Origin: Cerioporus squamosus
Taxonomy: Eukaryota; Basidiomycota; Agaricomycetes; Polyporales; Polyporaceae
NCBI GenBank assembly: GCA_022592435.1
Contig: JABYQS010000015.1
Coordinates: forward strand, 248,001-312,000
Length of the DNA stretch: 64,000 nt
Reading direction: 5' to 3'
Under the pieces are notes generated by a model that was given only the letters and a program-made list of their open reading frames with translations, searched no databases and was not told the DNA's origin. This document shows, in pieces, positions 10,542 through 20,902 of the stretch (its first letter is position 1; each line of letters starts with the position of its first letter). Both the position numbers and the translations under genes were made by a program.

Positions 10542-11158
10542 ATGTACTCGTCCAGTATCGAACTCGGCCGCTACTATCAGAAGGTCAGTACGATACGCAG
10601 ACTCTGCAGACCCCACCACCCAAGTGCTGACTCGAGCGGTTGCAGTCTACCCACTCACACCAAGGCCCCTCAAAGCTGAGGCGATTGATCCGCTGCCTTC
10701 AGCGTCGCCCTGAAGACGAGGTCATGGTTAGGACACTCCCGGATGTTACCATGGGGTTTGCTGACTTACCTGCATGCATGTATAGGGATCCGCGTATCTG
10801 CCACATCACCATGCAGGAAGCACTGAGAGTTTCGTCAGCATCTCCCCAAGCGTGAGTTAGTCTTTATCAGTGTTCCACGATTCCATGCTTAGTCGGGGCT
10901 ATATCTAGGAGGTGGAGATCTTTAACAACGAAGATATGGCATGGAGCCGACCTTCGAGTCGGTCATCTCGTCGGTCAAAGAAGTTGCAAGACCGCCATGC
11001 GAGTCTAGCCTCTCAGCAGGTACGTGGCCTTCTTCGCAGAGTACCATGGTCAGGTATGCTGACGAGCTTGACAGGGCGGCTGCGCAGAGATGCTCGACGA
11101 TGAGAACTCTGCTTGGGCGCGACCATCAAAGTCTCACCGTCGCGCTCGCCGAGCCTGA
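10542..11158 (+). CDS. Small EMLDDxNxAW-family protein, member 2 (double motif)
   Basis: Five small exons with phase-0 introns. Exon 1 is 10542..10583 (MYSSSIELGRYYQK, donor GTCAGT). Exon 2 starts after a GTTGCAG acceptor (STHSHQGPSKLRR). Exon 3 contains HHHAGSTESFVSISPS, matching the SYV element of the paralogues. Exon 4 reads EVEIFNNEDMAWSRPSSRS. Exon 5 reads GGCAEMLDDENSAWARPSKS and ends in a basic tail RRARRA. Exons 4 and 5 are thus two tandem versions of the motif, which the other two members carry once. The donor after exon 2 (GTTAGG) is the least certain boundary. Function unknown. The acidic motif, invariant A-W and Arg/Lys tail suggest a short interaction module, possibly nuclear; this is inference. 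Confidence 0.65.
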
Positions 11159-11905
11159 GTCGCCGAGTCTACACAGCGGAGCTGAGGAGGCCAGAGCTAG
11201 CTATATTCATTAGGACTATTGTTGTATTCACCTGGGATTGGACTGTACTCGCCTTCTGTCCCATAATCTCCGTCCATCCTAATTGAGTTGTCATTACATC
11301 ACACTCACTTGCACGAAAGATGCACTTGTCGACAACTCAATAGTTGTGAGAGACTTGACGTTGACGACTGCGGGGTAGCTGCGCTTACCCCGGACCTGTA
11401 CTGTAGCACATCCCACGCTCGAGACGGAGATAGCGAGACGGTGGGATGCCGAAGGACTGGTTGGGATTCTGAGCGGTTTCCGTAGCTGCGGATGACTGAA
11501 TGGCTCCATGAGGAGGATCACTAGGCATACGTACACAAGCCGTCAGCTCGGTGCAATGGGAGATTGCGGTATGGACGTACCTAAGTATGGTTATCCAGGC
11601 GTAGCGCGCCTTGGCGCTGCGAGACCTACGCTGCAACTAATTGCATGTATATGGAATCCGAAAGATTCGCAGGAAGGACCACTCCTATCATACATTTGAC
11701 TCGGTGAACGGAAATATACAGCAGCGAACTGGAGAGTACAGAGGGCATCTTAGGCGCCTCACAGACGCGCCAGCTGCAAGATGTATGGCGAGCTCTTGGT
11801 GGACTTAACCTTGTCCACATCGGCGCGTGTGATAGGGCGGCATTCATGGGCGTGGTTATAGCCGAGCCTAAATGTCGAGCGCAAAGAGATCGTCAGTCCA
11901 GAGAA
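11159..11905. other. Intergenic, convergent 3' ends
   Basis: Separates the small plus-strand gene from the minus-strand thiolase. No coding potential that I can support; short frames on both strands have no motifs. Confidence 0.45.
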
Positions 11906-13739
11906 TCAACCGGCCTCAGAAACGCCGCACCGCTTCCGTCCGTCTTCTCCACCTTCCTTGAAGAATTCAGGGCGCCGCAGCAGGCTGCAGACCACTGCGC
12001 CTCCAAGACCTATGTTGTGCACAAGGCCGTACTTACCGCGCTTGTCGGGAACGTCGAAAAGTCCGGGCGCCTGCATTGGTCCAGCCCCTAAAGGATCGTC
12101 GAGCATTCAGTAGTACTGCGGTCAGCGCACGAAGAATACGACAGACGGGCCCCGAGAAGACTCACACTGTCGGAGTTGCACTGGATGATCAACGAATCAG
12201 CGAACGGCGTCACAAGAGGCGGTGGAAGAGCGGTCGGCTTACTGGCGATGTAGAAGTGCATGCCGATTCCTGTCGCGCCCAACGGATGGCCCTTCGCTTC
12301 AAGGCCGCCGCTAGGGTTGACCACGAACTTCCCTCCATACTGAGAACATGCGTCAGCAGACCTTCCCGCAATCGAGGCAGCATCCTACCGTATTATCGCC
12401 ACGCTCGACCAGCTTGTGTGCCTGGCCATGCTCGCACAGGCCGAGGGCGTCGTACGTCAGCAGCTGATTGGCATTCCGTGAATGCATGCAAATGACATAG
12501 CGCTACACGTAGCACCCACCTCATTTGCCGCAAAGCAGTCATGGAGCTCGACAACGCCGACTTGGTCACGACCCTCCTTCCCCTCGAGACCGGCCTGGGA
12601 GAACACCTCGTCCGCACAGTTCTTGGACATGGTATACCCTACCACGTCCATCTCGCTCTTGTTCTCAAATGTAGCCGGGTCATCGGTGGTCAACGCTTGA
12701 GCCACAATTTCGATTGCTTGGTTCTCGAGACCGTGTTTGTGCACAAAATCCTCCGAAACAACGATGGCGCACGCAGCGCCGTCCTGTGCCGAATAATCAG
12801 CGTCGCGATGATCAGTAAGGTCAAGACTACTCACGGAAGTCGGACTGCACATGAACTTGGTGAGCTGTTTAGTGATTTTCGGCGCGGCAAGGACCTGTTC
12901 CACCGTCCACCCGTCGCGGAACTGGGAATAGGGGTTGTTCACCGAGTGCTTGTGGTTCTTGCTGGCGATCTGTGCAAGATGGTTGACGTTCGCGCCGTAC
13001 TTGTCAAAGTACTCCTGCGCTCCGTTGGAGAACAGGCGCGGTGCGCCAGGCCCGTGGTTCTCTCCAGTGCTCAGGGTCTCTTCGAGTTCCCGAGAGGCCT
13101 GGTATGCAACCAAAGTGGGAGGCTCTCTGTCCGGGAAGTTCGTTCCGAGGCTGCCGCGGGACATGCGCTCAAAGCCGAGAGCCAGAGCGCAGTCGTATAG
13201 GCCTGATTTAACCAGAGTGTTGGCGTTGTAGAGAGCGGTGCTACCGGTGGAGCAGTTGTTGTTGACATTGGTGATGGGGATACCCGTCATTCCGAGTTGG
13301 TACAGTGCCCTCTGAAACGACTCCGTGAATGGGCGACTTGTATCCACACTGGGTGCACATACCTGGCCGGACGTCGAGTCACCGTAACAGTATCCGACAT
13401 AGGCGACCTCAACAGCATCGTATGTCAGGCCTGTTAGGAAGTGTCATTGGCTGGCGGGACAACACCCTCCTTGAATTGCTCACCAGCATCGAGGAGCGCC
13501 TTCGTGGCGGCTTCCAACCCCATCTGAAGTAATGCACGCTGAGATCACGTCATATCTCGAAGTTTTGACACTGACCTCTTCTGTAGTTCTCTGACCACGA
13601 GGCTATCCGACCATGATGCTCAAGCTCTGACTTCTGGGTACAAGGTGAGAGAGCCGAGCCGTACCTTTATGAAAGCCGTACACCCCACTCCGACGATGAA
13701 GGTCCTTCGTCCTCGTCCCTTGGTGGCCATATCGCTCAT
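11906..13739 (-). CDS. SCPx-type thiolase (acetyl-CoA C-acyltransferase)
   Basis: Thiolase-fold enzyme that cleaves 3-ketoacyl-CoA with CoA in fatty-acid or sterol side-chain beta-oxidation, usually peroxisomal. Exons read in order: [71 protein letters not shown] (nucleophilic Cys in NNNCSTGS), [46 protein letters not shown] (catalytic His/Gly loop), MHFYIA-MQLRQ-WAGPMQ, and [16 protein letters not shown] near the C terminus. The core is that of the N-terminal thiolase of SCPx; no SCP2 lipid-transfer domain follows, as in other fungal versions. It is interrupted by about nine small introns, including a 51 nt one after STSGQ. Divergent from the octanoyltransferase gene across 299 bp. No obvious PTS1 at the C terminus (ends SEAG). 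Complete as far as I can see. Confidence 0.9.
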
Positions 13740-14038
13740 GCGCGAGATCACTGCTCAGGCTTGGTAGTGGGAGTTGCGGTCACGGTGTACAGCACGCAGC
13801 TGTGAAAGACAGTCGTCGTCGTCGAGCGAACCAGCAATGAAGAGCGTTCCCGAGGAGTACTTATGACCGTCGGCTTCTGAGAAGGCCGGACGGCGGAGTA
13901 GTCCAATGTCCATGATTGCGGACATGGCGGTCAGCTGGACCCCCGTGCGACAGCTACGTGAGCGCACGAAGCGCTGGGCGCGTCGGCGAGACGCGTCTCT
14001 TGGTCATCGACCACGTCCTCCGTACTCTGCTCTCCACC
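13740..14038. promoter_or_regulatory. Shared divergent promoter region (thiolase / octanoyltransferase)
   Basis: 299 bp between two divergent ATGs, the only space available for both promoters. No clear TATA box is seen. The plus-strand frame is open through much of it, so a longer octanoyltransferase N terminus cannot be excluded. Confidence 0.5.
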
Positions 14039-14839
14039 ATGGCTTTGCCTCCGATATTCTTTCACTGTTTCAAGAAGCCGGTTCCGTACGCGACTGCTCT
14101 GTCTCTGCAGGAGCGGATACACTCGTTGCAACTCCTCGCACGGAAGGCGTCACGAAGTCACCAGGACTATCTGCTTCTGCTCGAACATCGCCCGGTGTTC
14201 ACCTTCGGACGAAGACAGCACGAGTCTTCAGAGGAGGTTGGCGCGGAGATGATGCGCTTGAAAGGGCTGGGAGCGGATTGCGTTCCCACTCAGAGGGGTG
14301 GACAGACGACGTACCACGGACCAGGTCAGATCGTTGGCTATCCTCTCCTCGATCTCGGCCGTACCTCTCCTCCCATGGGAATCCGTGACTACATCTGCAG
14401 ACTCCAGAAAACCCTTGAACTGCATCTCCTCGAAGGCCACAACATCCGACACGTACCCAGTGAACACACCGGCGTGTTCCTCGACCCTCACATCAAGGTC
14501 GCGAGCATCGGGGTCCAAGTCAGGCACCGTTTGACTACGCATGGTTTCGCAATGAATGTCACCGAAGAGCCTCTACCCTGGTTCGACAAGGTTGTGGCCT
14601 GCGGCTTGACTGACGTCCGGGCTGGCTGCATCGTGGGGGCAGCAAAGCAGGAGACGACGACGAACCCGATCACGGTAGAAGGCGAGCTTCCGGCTCTCAT
14701 CTCCCGGTTCGGGCGGGTCTTCCGGAGGGATGTGGTGGAGTTGGATGTCTCGGCAGATGGAGAGGTTGAAGAGGCCATACGAGCAACAGAGAGGGAAGCG
14801 GTCGAGGCAGGTCCTTGGCCACAAATACCCACGCCTTGA
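14039..14839 (+). CDS. LIP2: Lipoyl(octanoyl) transferase, LipB/LIP2 family
   Basis: Transfers octanoyl from acyl carrier protein to lipoyl-domain lysines, the first step of protein lipoylation in mitochondria. Single exon, 266 aa from the ATG in CCACCATGG. Family motifs are intact: LLLEHRPVFTFGRRQ near the N terminus, RGGQTTYHGPGQIVGYPLLD (substrate pocket), HIKVASIGVQVRHRLTTHGF with the conserved Lys before ASIGV, and DVRAGCIVG with the active-site Cys. The frame is open 41 codons upstream (to 13916), which could supply a mitochondrial presequence, but the Kozak context favours 14039. Length matches the family. Divergent with the thiolase. Confidence 0.92.
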   Translation: MALPPIFFHCFKKPVPYATALSLQERIHSLQLLARKASRSHQDYLLLLEHRPVFTFGRRQHESSEEVGAEMMRLKGLGADCVPTQRGGQTTYHGPGQIVGYPLLDLGRTSPPMGIRDYICRLQKTLELHLLEGHNIRHVPSEHTGVFLDPHIKVASIGVQVRHRLTTHGFAMNVTEEPLPWFDKVVACGLTDVRAGCIVGAAKQETTTNPITVEGELPALISRFGRVFRRDVVELDVSADGEVEEAIRATEREAVEAGPWPQIPTP

Positions 14840-16402
14840 GTACGTACATTCACGGTTTGAAAGATGTCGATTATCGAGTACATGGCAGGACATCTGGCAA
14901 GCCTCGGTCCTTGACCGTCCTTCACTCTGTCCATCGCATTCTCTGAAGGTCTGAGATATCGTCAGATCACCACGGCAAAGATTGCATTGTGCCAGGCTGC
15001 AGGCACGACACGGGGTCATTGGTGAGAATCGACCTACTTGCCCTGCAGAATTTCATGTACTCACCTTCGAGGAGTAGGGGGTTGCGTTGGGTGCATGTGG
15101 CGGTACTCCAATCTACTACCTCTTGACGTCTATGATTATAGACGACTGCACATTGGCCTTCTGCTTCGCTGAATCTATCTGGTCATACTGCAGTGCTCGC
15201 TTTGAACGCAGGGCACGCTGGCGGCCAGTTCGCAGCAACTCGTGAACCCGGCGTCCTCGAACTGCTGATGCCTCTGATGCTCACGGTCCCATGGTCACTC
15301 AGTGTATACTTCAGCCGAGATATTCACGCCTTCCTTCGCCATATGCTCATCACTCGCATTCATGTGCATCTGTGACTGACCCACATTGCATGCGGTCATC
15401 TGCTTTCGTCAGACCCCCTCGTTTCCGTCTTCCTCGCATTTCCTGGGACACTCGTCCTGGCACGTCAACTGGTCGAAGGTGTGTGCCTAGCAACTATGTC
15501 GATCGTTCGTTCATTCTGCCCCTTGATTCATCTTTTCCCTGAAAAACCGACAGTCCGCACATGCCTATTTGTTCATGGCCGTCGAGGATCACTCTGTCGG
15601 GCACTCCCCGACTTTCGTATACGACGATGAAAAGACTGGTATAACGCAATCTGCAAGGTATACGCATGAGTCTTTTTTACTTGTGCTCAAGTAGGTTCTC
15701 TGGCTTTTATATCTCATGCGACAGGATAAAAAATACCTCCATAGGGACGGACCTCAGCCATAGTCTTTAGAAGCTCGCATCGGCTCCGCCACATACCGTC
15801 TGGTCCGTTGGCCTATCGTTATGTTTCCATCAAATGCCGCCCACGCGGTACAAAACCAGCCTTGTCGATGTTCCAGAAATAGGCTACCCTACAAATCGTA
15901 TACTTGAGCAGTTGATTCCTACTGCGGGAACGCGTCGCAGCCCAGCGCGTGGATGCTGACCTTGTGGTTGCTATAGCACCTGCATGGTTATCGGGGCTAG
16001 CTCTTGGCTAGTTCCGTCGCCCCCCGGGCGCCAGTGCATACCTTGTGGTGCGTTCCTTCCTTCCACGCGATCTGGGAGGTATCGCAACGAGCGGGCCTCC
16101 TCAGGACACACATGGTCGCAGCGTCCGCTCCACTGCGTGACCTTTGATTGTCGCGATGTCCATGCAAACCGGGTTTCCCACTAAAGGGTGCGCGCTCTCC
16201 ATCCCGGAAAATACATCACGAAGGATAGTCAGCCTACCAAGTCGTTCTCGCGTTGAGTGCATTCCGCAGCCCACCAGCCATGCGGGCCCTATATTAAGGA
16301 CGGCCGTGCGATGCGGGAGGTTCTTCATCCCGTTGTGGGCTTCAGACTTCGACGCCTTCTCTTCCTCCAAGGCTTTCGACCTCTCTCCTCACGTCACTGG
16401 CC
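14840..16402. other. Gene-free stretch; promoter of glucanase gene at its end
   Basis: About 1.5 kb without a supportable gene. The distal part is slightly AT-richer (15,540-15,740). The last ~120 bp hold the TATA-like element and leader of the GH16 gene. Confidence 0.5.
16290..16297 (+). promoter_or_regulatory. TATA-like box of GH16 gene
   Basis: TATATTAA 113 bp before the ATG at 16403. Confidence 0.45.
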
Positions 16403-17728
16403 ATGCGTACAACAGCGGTGCTGCTTACTGTCTCTTCTCTAGCTGCGTCCGCTCTGGCAGCGACGTACCCTCTGAAGGACAGCTTCGTCGGCGAGGGCTT
16501 CTTGTCCGGTTTCAGCCACGAAGCGATCGCCGATCCCACCCACGGTCGAGTGTAAGTCGCCGGATATCACCCAATCTGAGCTCTTCTGTCCAGATTTGAC
16601 GCTTACTTTGCTTGTCCAGTCAATATGTCGATCAAGCGACTGCACTCGCTCAAAACCTGACCTTTGCGTCCGATACCTCATTCGTAATGCGCGCCGACGA
16701 CACTACTGTCCTTGCCGCCAGCGACGCGGGACGCAAGTCCGTCCGCATCAAGAGCAACGCCGCGTACACCACGCACGTCTCTGTGTACGTACCATCCCTG
16801 TCTTCACCTCTCGCGCTGCAGGGCTGACCGCTACCGCAGCTTTGACATCAGGCACATGCCGCAAGGCTGCGCCACCTGGCCCGCGGCCTGGGAGGTCAAC
16901 GAGGCTAACTGGCCTGCCGACGGTGAAATCGACATCGTACGTACCCCTCCTCTCCCGCAATCTCGCCGCAGGGTGTTCTGACCTTGGATGTCCGGTAGCT
17001 CGAGGGCACGAACGACATCGAGCCCAACCAGATGACGCTGCACACCAGCCCCAACTGCGCCCAGCCCGCGACCGGTCGGACCATGACCGGATCCGTCGTC
17101 TCGACCGACTGCGACACCAACGTGAACGGAAACCAGGGATGCGCCGTACAGGCACCGACGGCCAACAGCTATGGCAAGTCCTTCAACGCTGCCGGCGGAG
17201 GATACTACGCGATGGAGCGCACGAACTCCTTCATCAAGATATGGTTCTGGTCGCGCAATGATGCCTCCGTCCCTGCGGATGTCAAGGCGGCTGGTTCGAG
17301 TGTGAACACCGACAACTGGGTGGGTGCTCCCTGCAGCGGTCCTGCTCGACGAGTCATGGTGTAACTAACACCGTCGTTTGATGCAGGGCGAGCCCACAGC
17401 GCTCTTCGTCCCCGATACGTGCGATATCCCCTCGCACTTCGGGGCGCACAACATCATCATCAACCTGACCCTCTGTATGTCGCTTTTGTTCCGTGTTTGC
17501 CTGCGTCCATTTGACCCCATCCCTCCCGCAGGCGGTGACTGGGCCGGTCAAGCTCAGTTCTTCAACACACTCGGCGGTTGTCCCGGCGACTGCGTCAGTG
17601 AGTAGCATTGTCAAGTTGGTGCTGCTACCGGCTTATCAAACTCGGGTTCCGTAGCCTACGTCAACCAGAACCCAGGTGCGTTCAGCGAGGCCTACTGGGA
17701 TATTGCCGGGGTTCACGTCTATGCCTAA
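16403..17728 (+). CDS. Secreted GH16 endo-beta-1,3(4)-glucanase
   Basis: Hydrolyses beta-1,3/1,4-glucans of fungal or plant walls; secreted. The N terminus ([20 protein letters not shown]) is a clear signal peptide, followed by [12 protein letters not shown]. Exon 2 starts at 16620 after an intron from 16552. Catalytic region: [20 protein letters not shown] leading to E-I-D-I-L-E-G-T-N-D, with the family's E-x-D-x-x-E nucleophile/acid residues split by an intron between I and L. Further conserved blocks are [28 protein letters not shown] and [11 protein letters not shown] at the C terminus. About seven small introns. Length and architecture match typical basidiomycete GH16 laminarinases without a carbohydrate-binding module. 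No sign of damage. Confidence 0.92.
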
Positions 17729-18035
17729 AGGGCTGCACATTGTGAGTGCTCACCGCCCACCGCCATACGCTATGTAGTGCAGAAGCTGACTACATGTCTT
17801 GGGCGCAGCCAGCCGCGCAAGACGCGGGCAATGTTAGAACACATTTGTACAACACCATTCGTTGCAAGAACCACAACACAACGCTCCCTTCGATTCGTGT
17901 ATTTATATTCTACGGTCATGGTCTTCCGCGTCAGATACAATCCTCTACGTCGCCTTCGACACCTGAACACCCGCGGTCTGACACACGGAGACGCGGAGCT
18001 CGTGCATGCAGCCAAGAACCGAACGATTCTTCTAT

Positions 18036-19943
18036 CTAGTTTGCGTTATCGAGCATCAAACCCACCACAACTTCGTCCGCTAACGTGCTGAACGTCTGAA
18101 CAAGCCGGTCCTTCTCCCCCTCCGCATTGAAACGCACCCCCATCCGCCTCAGCCCCTCGCACCTGAACACGAACCTGCGCACCCGACTTCCGAGCGAGGC
18201 CCGGTGCGCGAGCGTCGACAGGATTAAGGTGCAAGCCCCCCTGAAGGTGGTCTCGTCGACCCGTGAGCCCAGCCTCCAATGGACGACGAGGTGCTCCAGG
18301 CCGGCACAGATGGGGGCACCCGCAGACGTGAGCGACGTGAGGGCTTGGAACAGGTCACTGGGGTTCTGACGCTTCCAGGTAAGCCGGGTGATGGAGGGGA
18401 AGCTGGCAAGCAGCTGGATGGCTCGCGTCCTATCGATCCTGATAGACGAGGTCGGGATCCAGACGCGTAGCTGCCTCACAGAGGCCGACGCAAAGGTAGA
18501 CGCAACGGACCCGATTGTGTCATGCCTGCCTGGGTGCTCCCGGACAGCAACCTGTACGTTGATGAACGGCGTGTCTGCGACGGACGCAACTGCCTCGCAG
18601 ATGATGACGGCCCTGTGGTGCTGCTCTTCCTTGCGGAACTCCAACGCAAGTCGGTCGACCGCATGCACCGCAGGCAAGTCTCGAATTTTCGAGGGAATGG
18701 GTTGGGTGGTCTTGTTGCGAAACTTGACAATGACATCCGAGGGCAAGGCGAGGTGGTGTAGGATGTCGGACGCCCATGAGGAGCTTGTATCCTCGAAGGT
18801 GAGCTCGCGGAGCTGCCCCAAAGATACAGACCCGGATTCGGCGAAGCGACGGTTGCTTTCAGGCTCACTGGTATTCAGAAACCGTAAGCTGGTGAGAGAA
18901 GGGTACCGTCTGAGAAACAATAGAAGTTCATCGAGGCTGGGCCTGCGGGCTTCGGAGCATAACCTGCATGCAGCACATCCAACTGTGAGGCTTCGCATGC
19001 TTCCACCAGTTATGGATGTTAGGAGCACGGACGGAATGCTGAGGACGCGGAGGGAGGGAAGATTCACGGCATCGGAAGATTGAGATTGTGGGAGGAGTGG
19101 AAGCGCCCCACCCCCCAGCTCGTCGGTTGTCGCCAGCTCGCCTGGCAAGTGGGATATAACAAGCGTCCTCAGGCGAGGCATTCCAGAGCGCAGTAAGGCA
19201 AAGAGGCGTCTCGCGTCCTGAGGATAAAGTTCGACGGACAGTGCTGCTATTCGGTGGGCATGTGAGGATAAGGCAGTGTGGGCGATATCTGAGAAGCCTG
19301 TGAATGTGAGGAAGATGTCTCGAGGAGCAGATTGTTCCAGGGACATAGTGAAGCATCGGTACCATCCCGACTCCGGGTCGACCATAAGGCCACTGAGAGT
19401 CATGTGCTTGGGGAAGCGGATGGGGTTCCTGAGCATATCTACCCAAAACTCTGCAGTGCGGCGGAGAAGATCCCGCCACATACGACAAACATGGAGATAC
19501 GTCAGCTCTTGGAATCCTTCAGGCTCTATGCGACCGAAGATCTCCATCAAGAGTTCGGGTGGTAGATGGCGGTGGATGGGGGCGGTGGCGTTATACATGG
19601 AAGACAGGATGCGCGCGTATTCTCTGTGGTACGCAACCTTTTCCAGCATCCATTGCTGCCCCTCAGCAAGTGGTAATGCCTGCAAGATGTTCCTGTCTTC
19701 AGCTGTTAAGTCGAGCGCGACCCCGGTGCCACGCTGGCCAGTGGACTCTTGAGCATCTACGTCCATTTGAGACGCTAGTTCAGGGTTGTGCGACGTGATG
19801 CTACCTGATTTCGCGGTTAGTGTATTCATTGTCGGTTGAATGAAGACATACTGTTGATCTCCAGGTGCACTGAGGAGGGTCTTGGGCACAGGAGGCTGTA
19901 GAGTACGTGGAGGTCTGAACAGAAGCGCCTCTGGTCCAAACAT
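18036..19943 (-). CDS. F-box protein with leucine-rich-like C-terminal region
   Basis: A single long open frame. The F-box-like motif is near residues 105-155 (IHRHLPPELLMEIFGRI, then LTYLHVCRMWRDLLRRTAEF), which would bind Skp1 in an SCF ubiquitin ligase. The remainder has leucine-rich, strand-helix-like segments typical of substrate-recognition regions (SLTSLRFLNTSE, SLGQLRELTFED, LEHLVVHWRLG). The in-frame ATG at 19829 (MNTLTAKSG) is an alternative and perhaps better start than 19943. Agaricomycete genomes carry very large, fast-evolving families of such proteins, so the substrate cannot be inferred. It lies divergent to the NmrA-like gene. Confidence 0.85.
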   Translation of the reverse strand: MFGPEALLFRPPRTLQPPVPKTLLSAPGDQQYVFIQPTMNTLTAKSGSITSHNPELASQMDVDAQESTGQRGTGVALDLTAEDRNILQALPLAEGQQWMLEKVAYHREYARILSSMYNATAPIHRHLPPELLMEIFGRIEPEGFQELTYLHVCRMWRDLLRRTAEFWVDMLRNPIRFPKHMTLSGLMVDPESGWYRCFTMSLEQSAPRDIFLTFTGFSDIAHTALSSHAHRIAALSVELYPQDARRLFALLRSGMPRLRTLVISHLPGELATTDELGGGALPLLPQSQSSDAVNLPSLRVLSIPSVLLTSITGGSMRSLTVGCAACRLCSEARRPSLDELLLFLRRYPSLTSLRFLNTSEPESNRRFAESGSVSLGQLRELTFEDTSSSWASDILHHLALPSDVIVKFRNKTTQPIPSKIRDLPAVHAVDRLALEFRKEEQHHRAVIICEAVASVADTPFINVQVAVREHPGRHDTIGSVASTFASASVRQLRVWIPTSSIRIDRTRAIQLLASFPSITRLTWKRQNPSDLFQALTSLTSAGAPICAGLEHLVVHWRLGSRVDETTFRGACTLILSTLAHRASLGSRVRRFVFRCEGLRRMGVRFNAEGEKDRLVQTFSTLADEVVVGLMLDNAN

Positions 19944-20236
19944 GCGCGCCGCGGCCTTGGGCGCCCGATGGCGCTTATCTCCGAGTTAGCGTACTTGAAC
20001 CACAACTCGAACTCGTAGCATCTGTCGCGAACGGTCAAAGAAATATGGAACTTGCTTACGACGCGCACAAGTTTTGAATGCACAATGCCTTCGATAGGGA
20101 TAGGCTCGTATGCGGCCGGCCCGGCCGGCGCGCTGTAGGTTCTGAATCGCAGCAATTAGAAGTTCTGAACTTGCACTTGTTTTCAACCTCAACCTGGTCG
20201 CACTCAGTCGCTCGTCACTGTGATATTTTTCACGCT

Positions 20237-20902
20237 ATGCGTCTCTTGATACTTGGCGGTACTGGACCATCCGGTTTGCAGCTCATTGAGCAGGCTCTTG
20301 CCCTCAAGCACACCGTTGTCGTTTATGCCAGGTCCCCCCAGAAGCTACCGCAGACGATCTCCTCCAACCCGTCAGTCACTATCGTAACCGGCGAACTCAC
20401 CGACGAGACAAAGCTTGGTGAAGCCATGGACGGCGTTCACGCCGTCCTGTCCGCTCTCGGACCGGCCGTGAAGAACGGTCCCTTCCATCCGAGCAACACG
20501 CCGCTCGCTCGTGCCTATGCTCTTCTCATGAGCATCATGAAAGAGCACAACGTCAAGCGCCTCATCGCGCTGGGCACTGCGAGCATGAAGGACGAACACG
20601 ACAAGTTCAGCTTGGAGTTCTCCGTCTTGGTGGGAGGCGTCGCGATCTTTGCGCATAACGCGTACAAGGACGTCGTGGCCATTGGCGAGACCATCCGGGC
20701 AGCGCCTCCGGAGGAGCTTGTCTGGACGATAGCGAGGGTCCTGCTGTTGACGGAGAAGCCGGACAGAGAGTTCCTCGCGGGTTATGTCGGCGATGGGAAG
20801 ACTAGGACAAAGTTGACGCGGGCGGCCTTTGCGGCCTTCGTGCTGAAGGAGGTAGAGGCAAATGAGTGGTGCCGGAAAGCTCCGCTCATATCGTCGCCTT
20901 GA
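20237..20902 (+). CDS. NmrA-like / atypical SDR NAD(P)-binding protein
   Basis: Single exon, 221 aa. The N terminus MRLLILGGTGPSGLQLIEQA is a Rossmann dinucleotide-binding motif (GGTGPSG). VVVYARSPQKL follows the second strand where NADP-preferring members carry Arg. Then come VTGELTD, GVHAVLSALGP and VKRLIALGTAS, typical of NAD(P)H-binding (NmrA/HSCARG-like) proteins, and a C-terminal EFLAGYVGDGKTRTKLTRAA segment. It may be a reductase/epimerase or a redox sensor; the substrate is not predictable. The upstream ATGs in the frame lie before a TATTTTT-rich leader, so 20237 is preferred. Confidence 0.85.
   Translation: MRLLILGGTGPSGLQLIEQALALKHTVVVYARSPQKLPQTISSNPSVTIVTGELTDETKLGEAMDGVHAVLSALGPAVKNGPFHPSNTPLARAYALLMSIMKEHNVKRLIALGTASMKDEHDKFSLEFSVLVGGVAIFAHNAYKDVVAIGETIRAAPPEELVWTIARVLLLTEKPDREFLAGYVGDGKTRTKLTRAAFAAFVLKEVEANEWCRKAPLISSP

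Noticed and set aside
10542..11158. Possibility that the small genes are mating-type lipopeptide pheromone precursors
   Set aside because: No C-terminal CaaX, and no STE3-type receptor gene in the window. The conserved part is the terminal acidic-aromatic-basic motif.
12088..12324. Apparent divergence of the thiolase C-terminal region after [12 protein letters not shown]
   Set aside because: Two small introns restore the expected [16 protein letters not shown] sequence, so the enzyme is intact.
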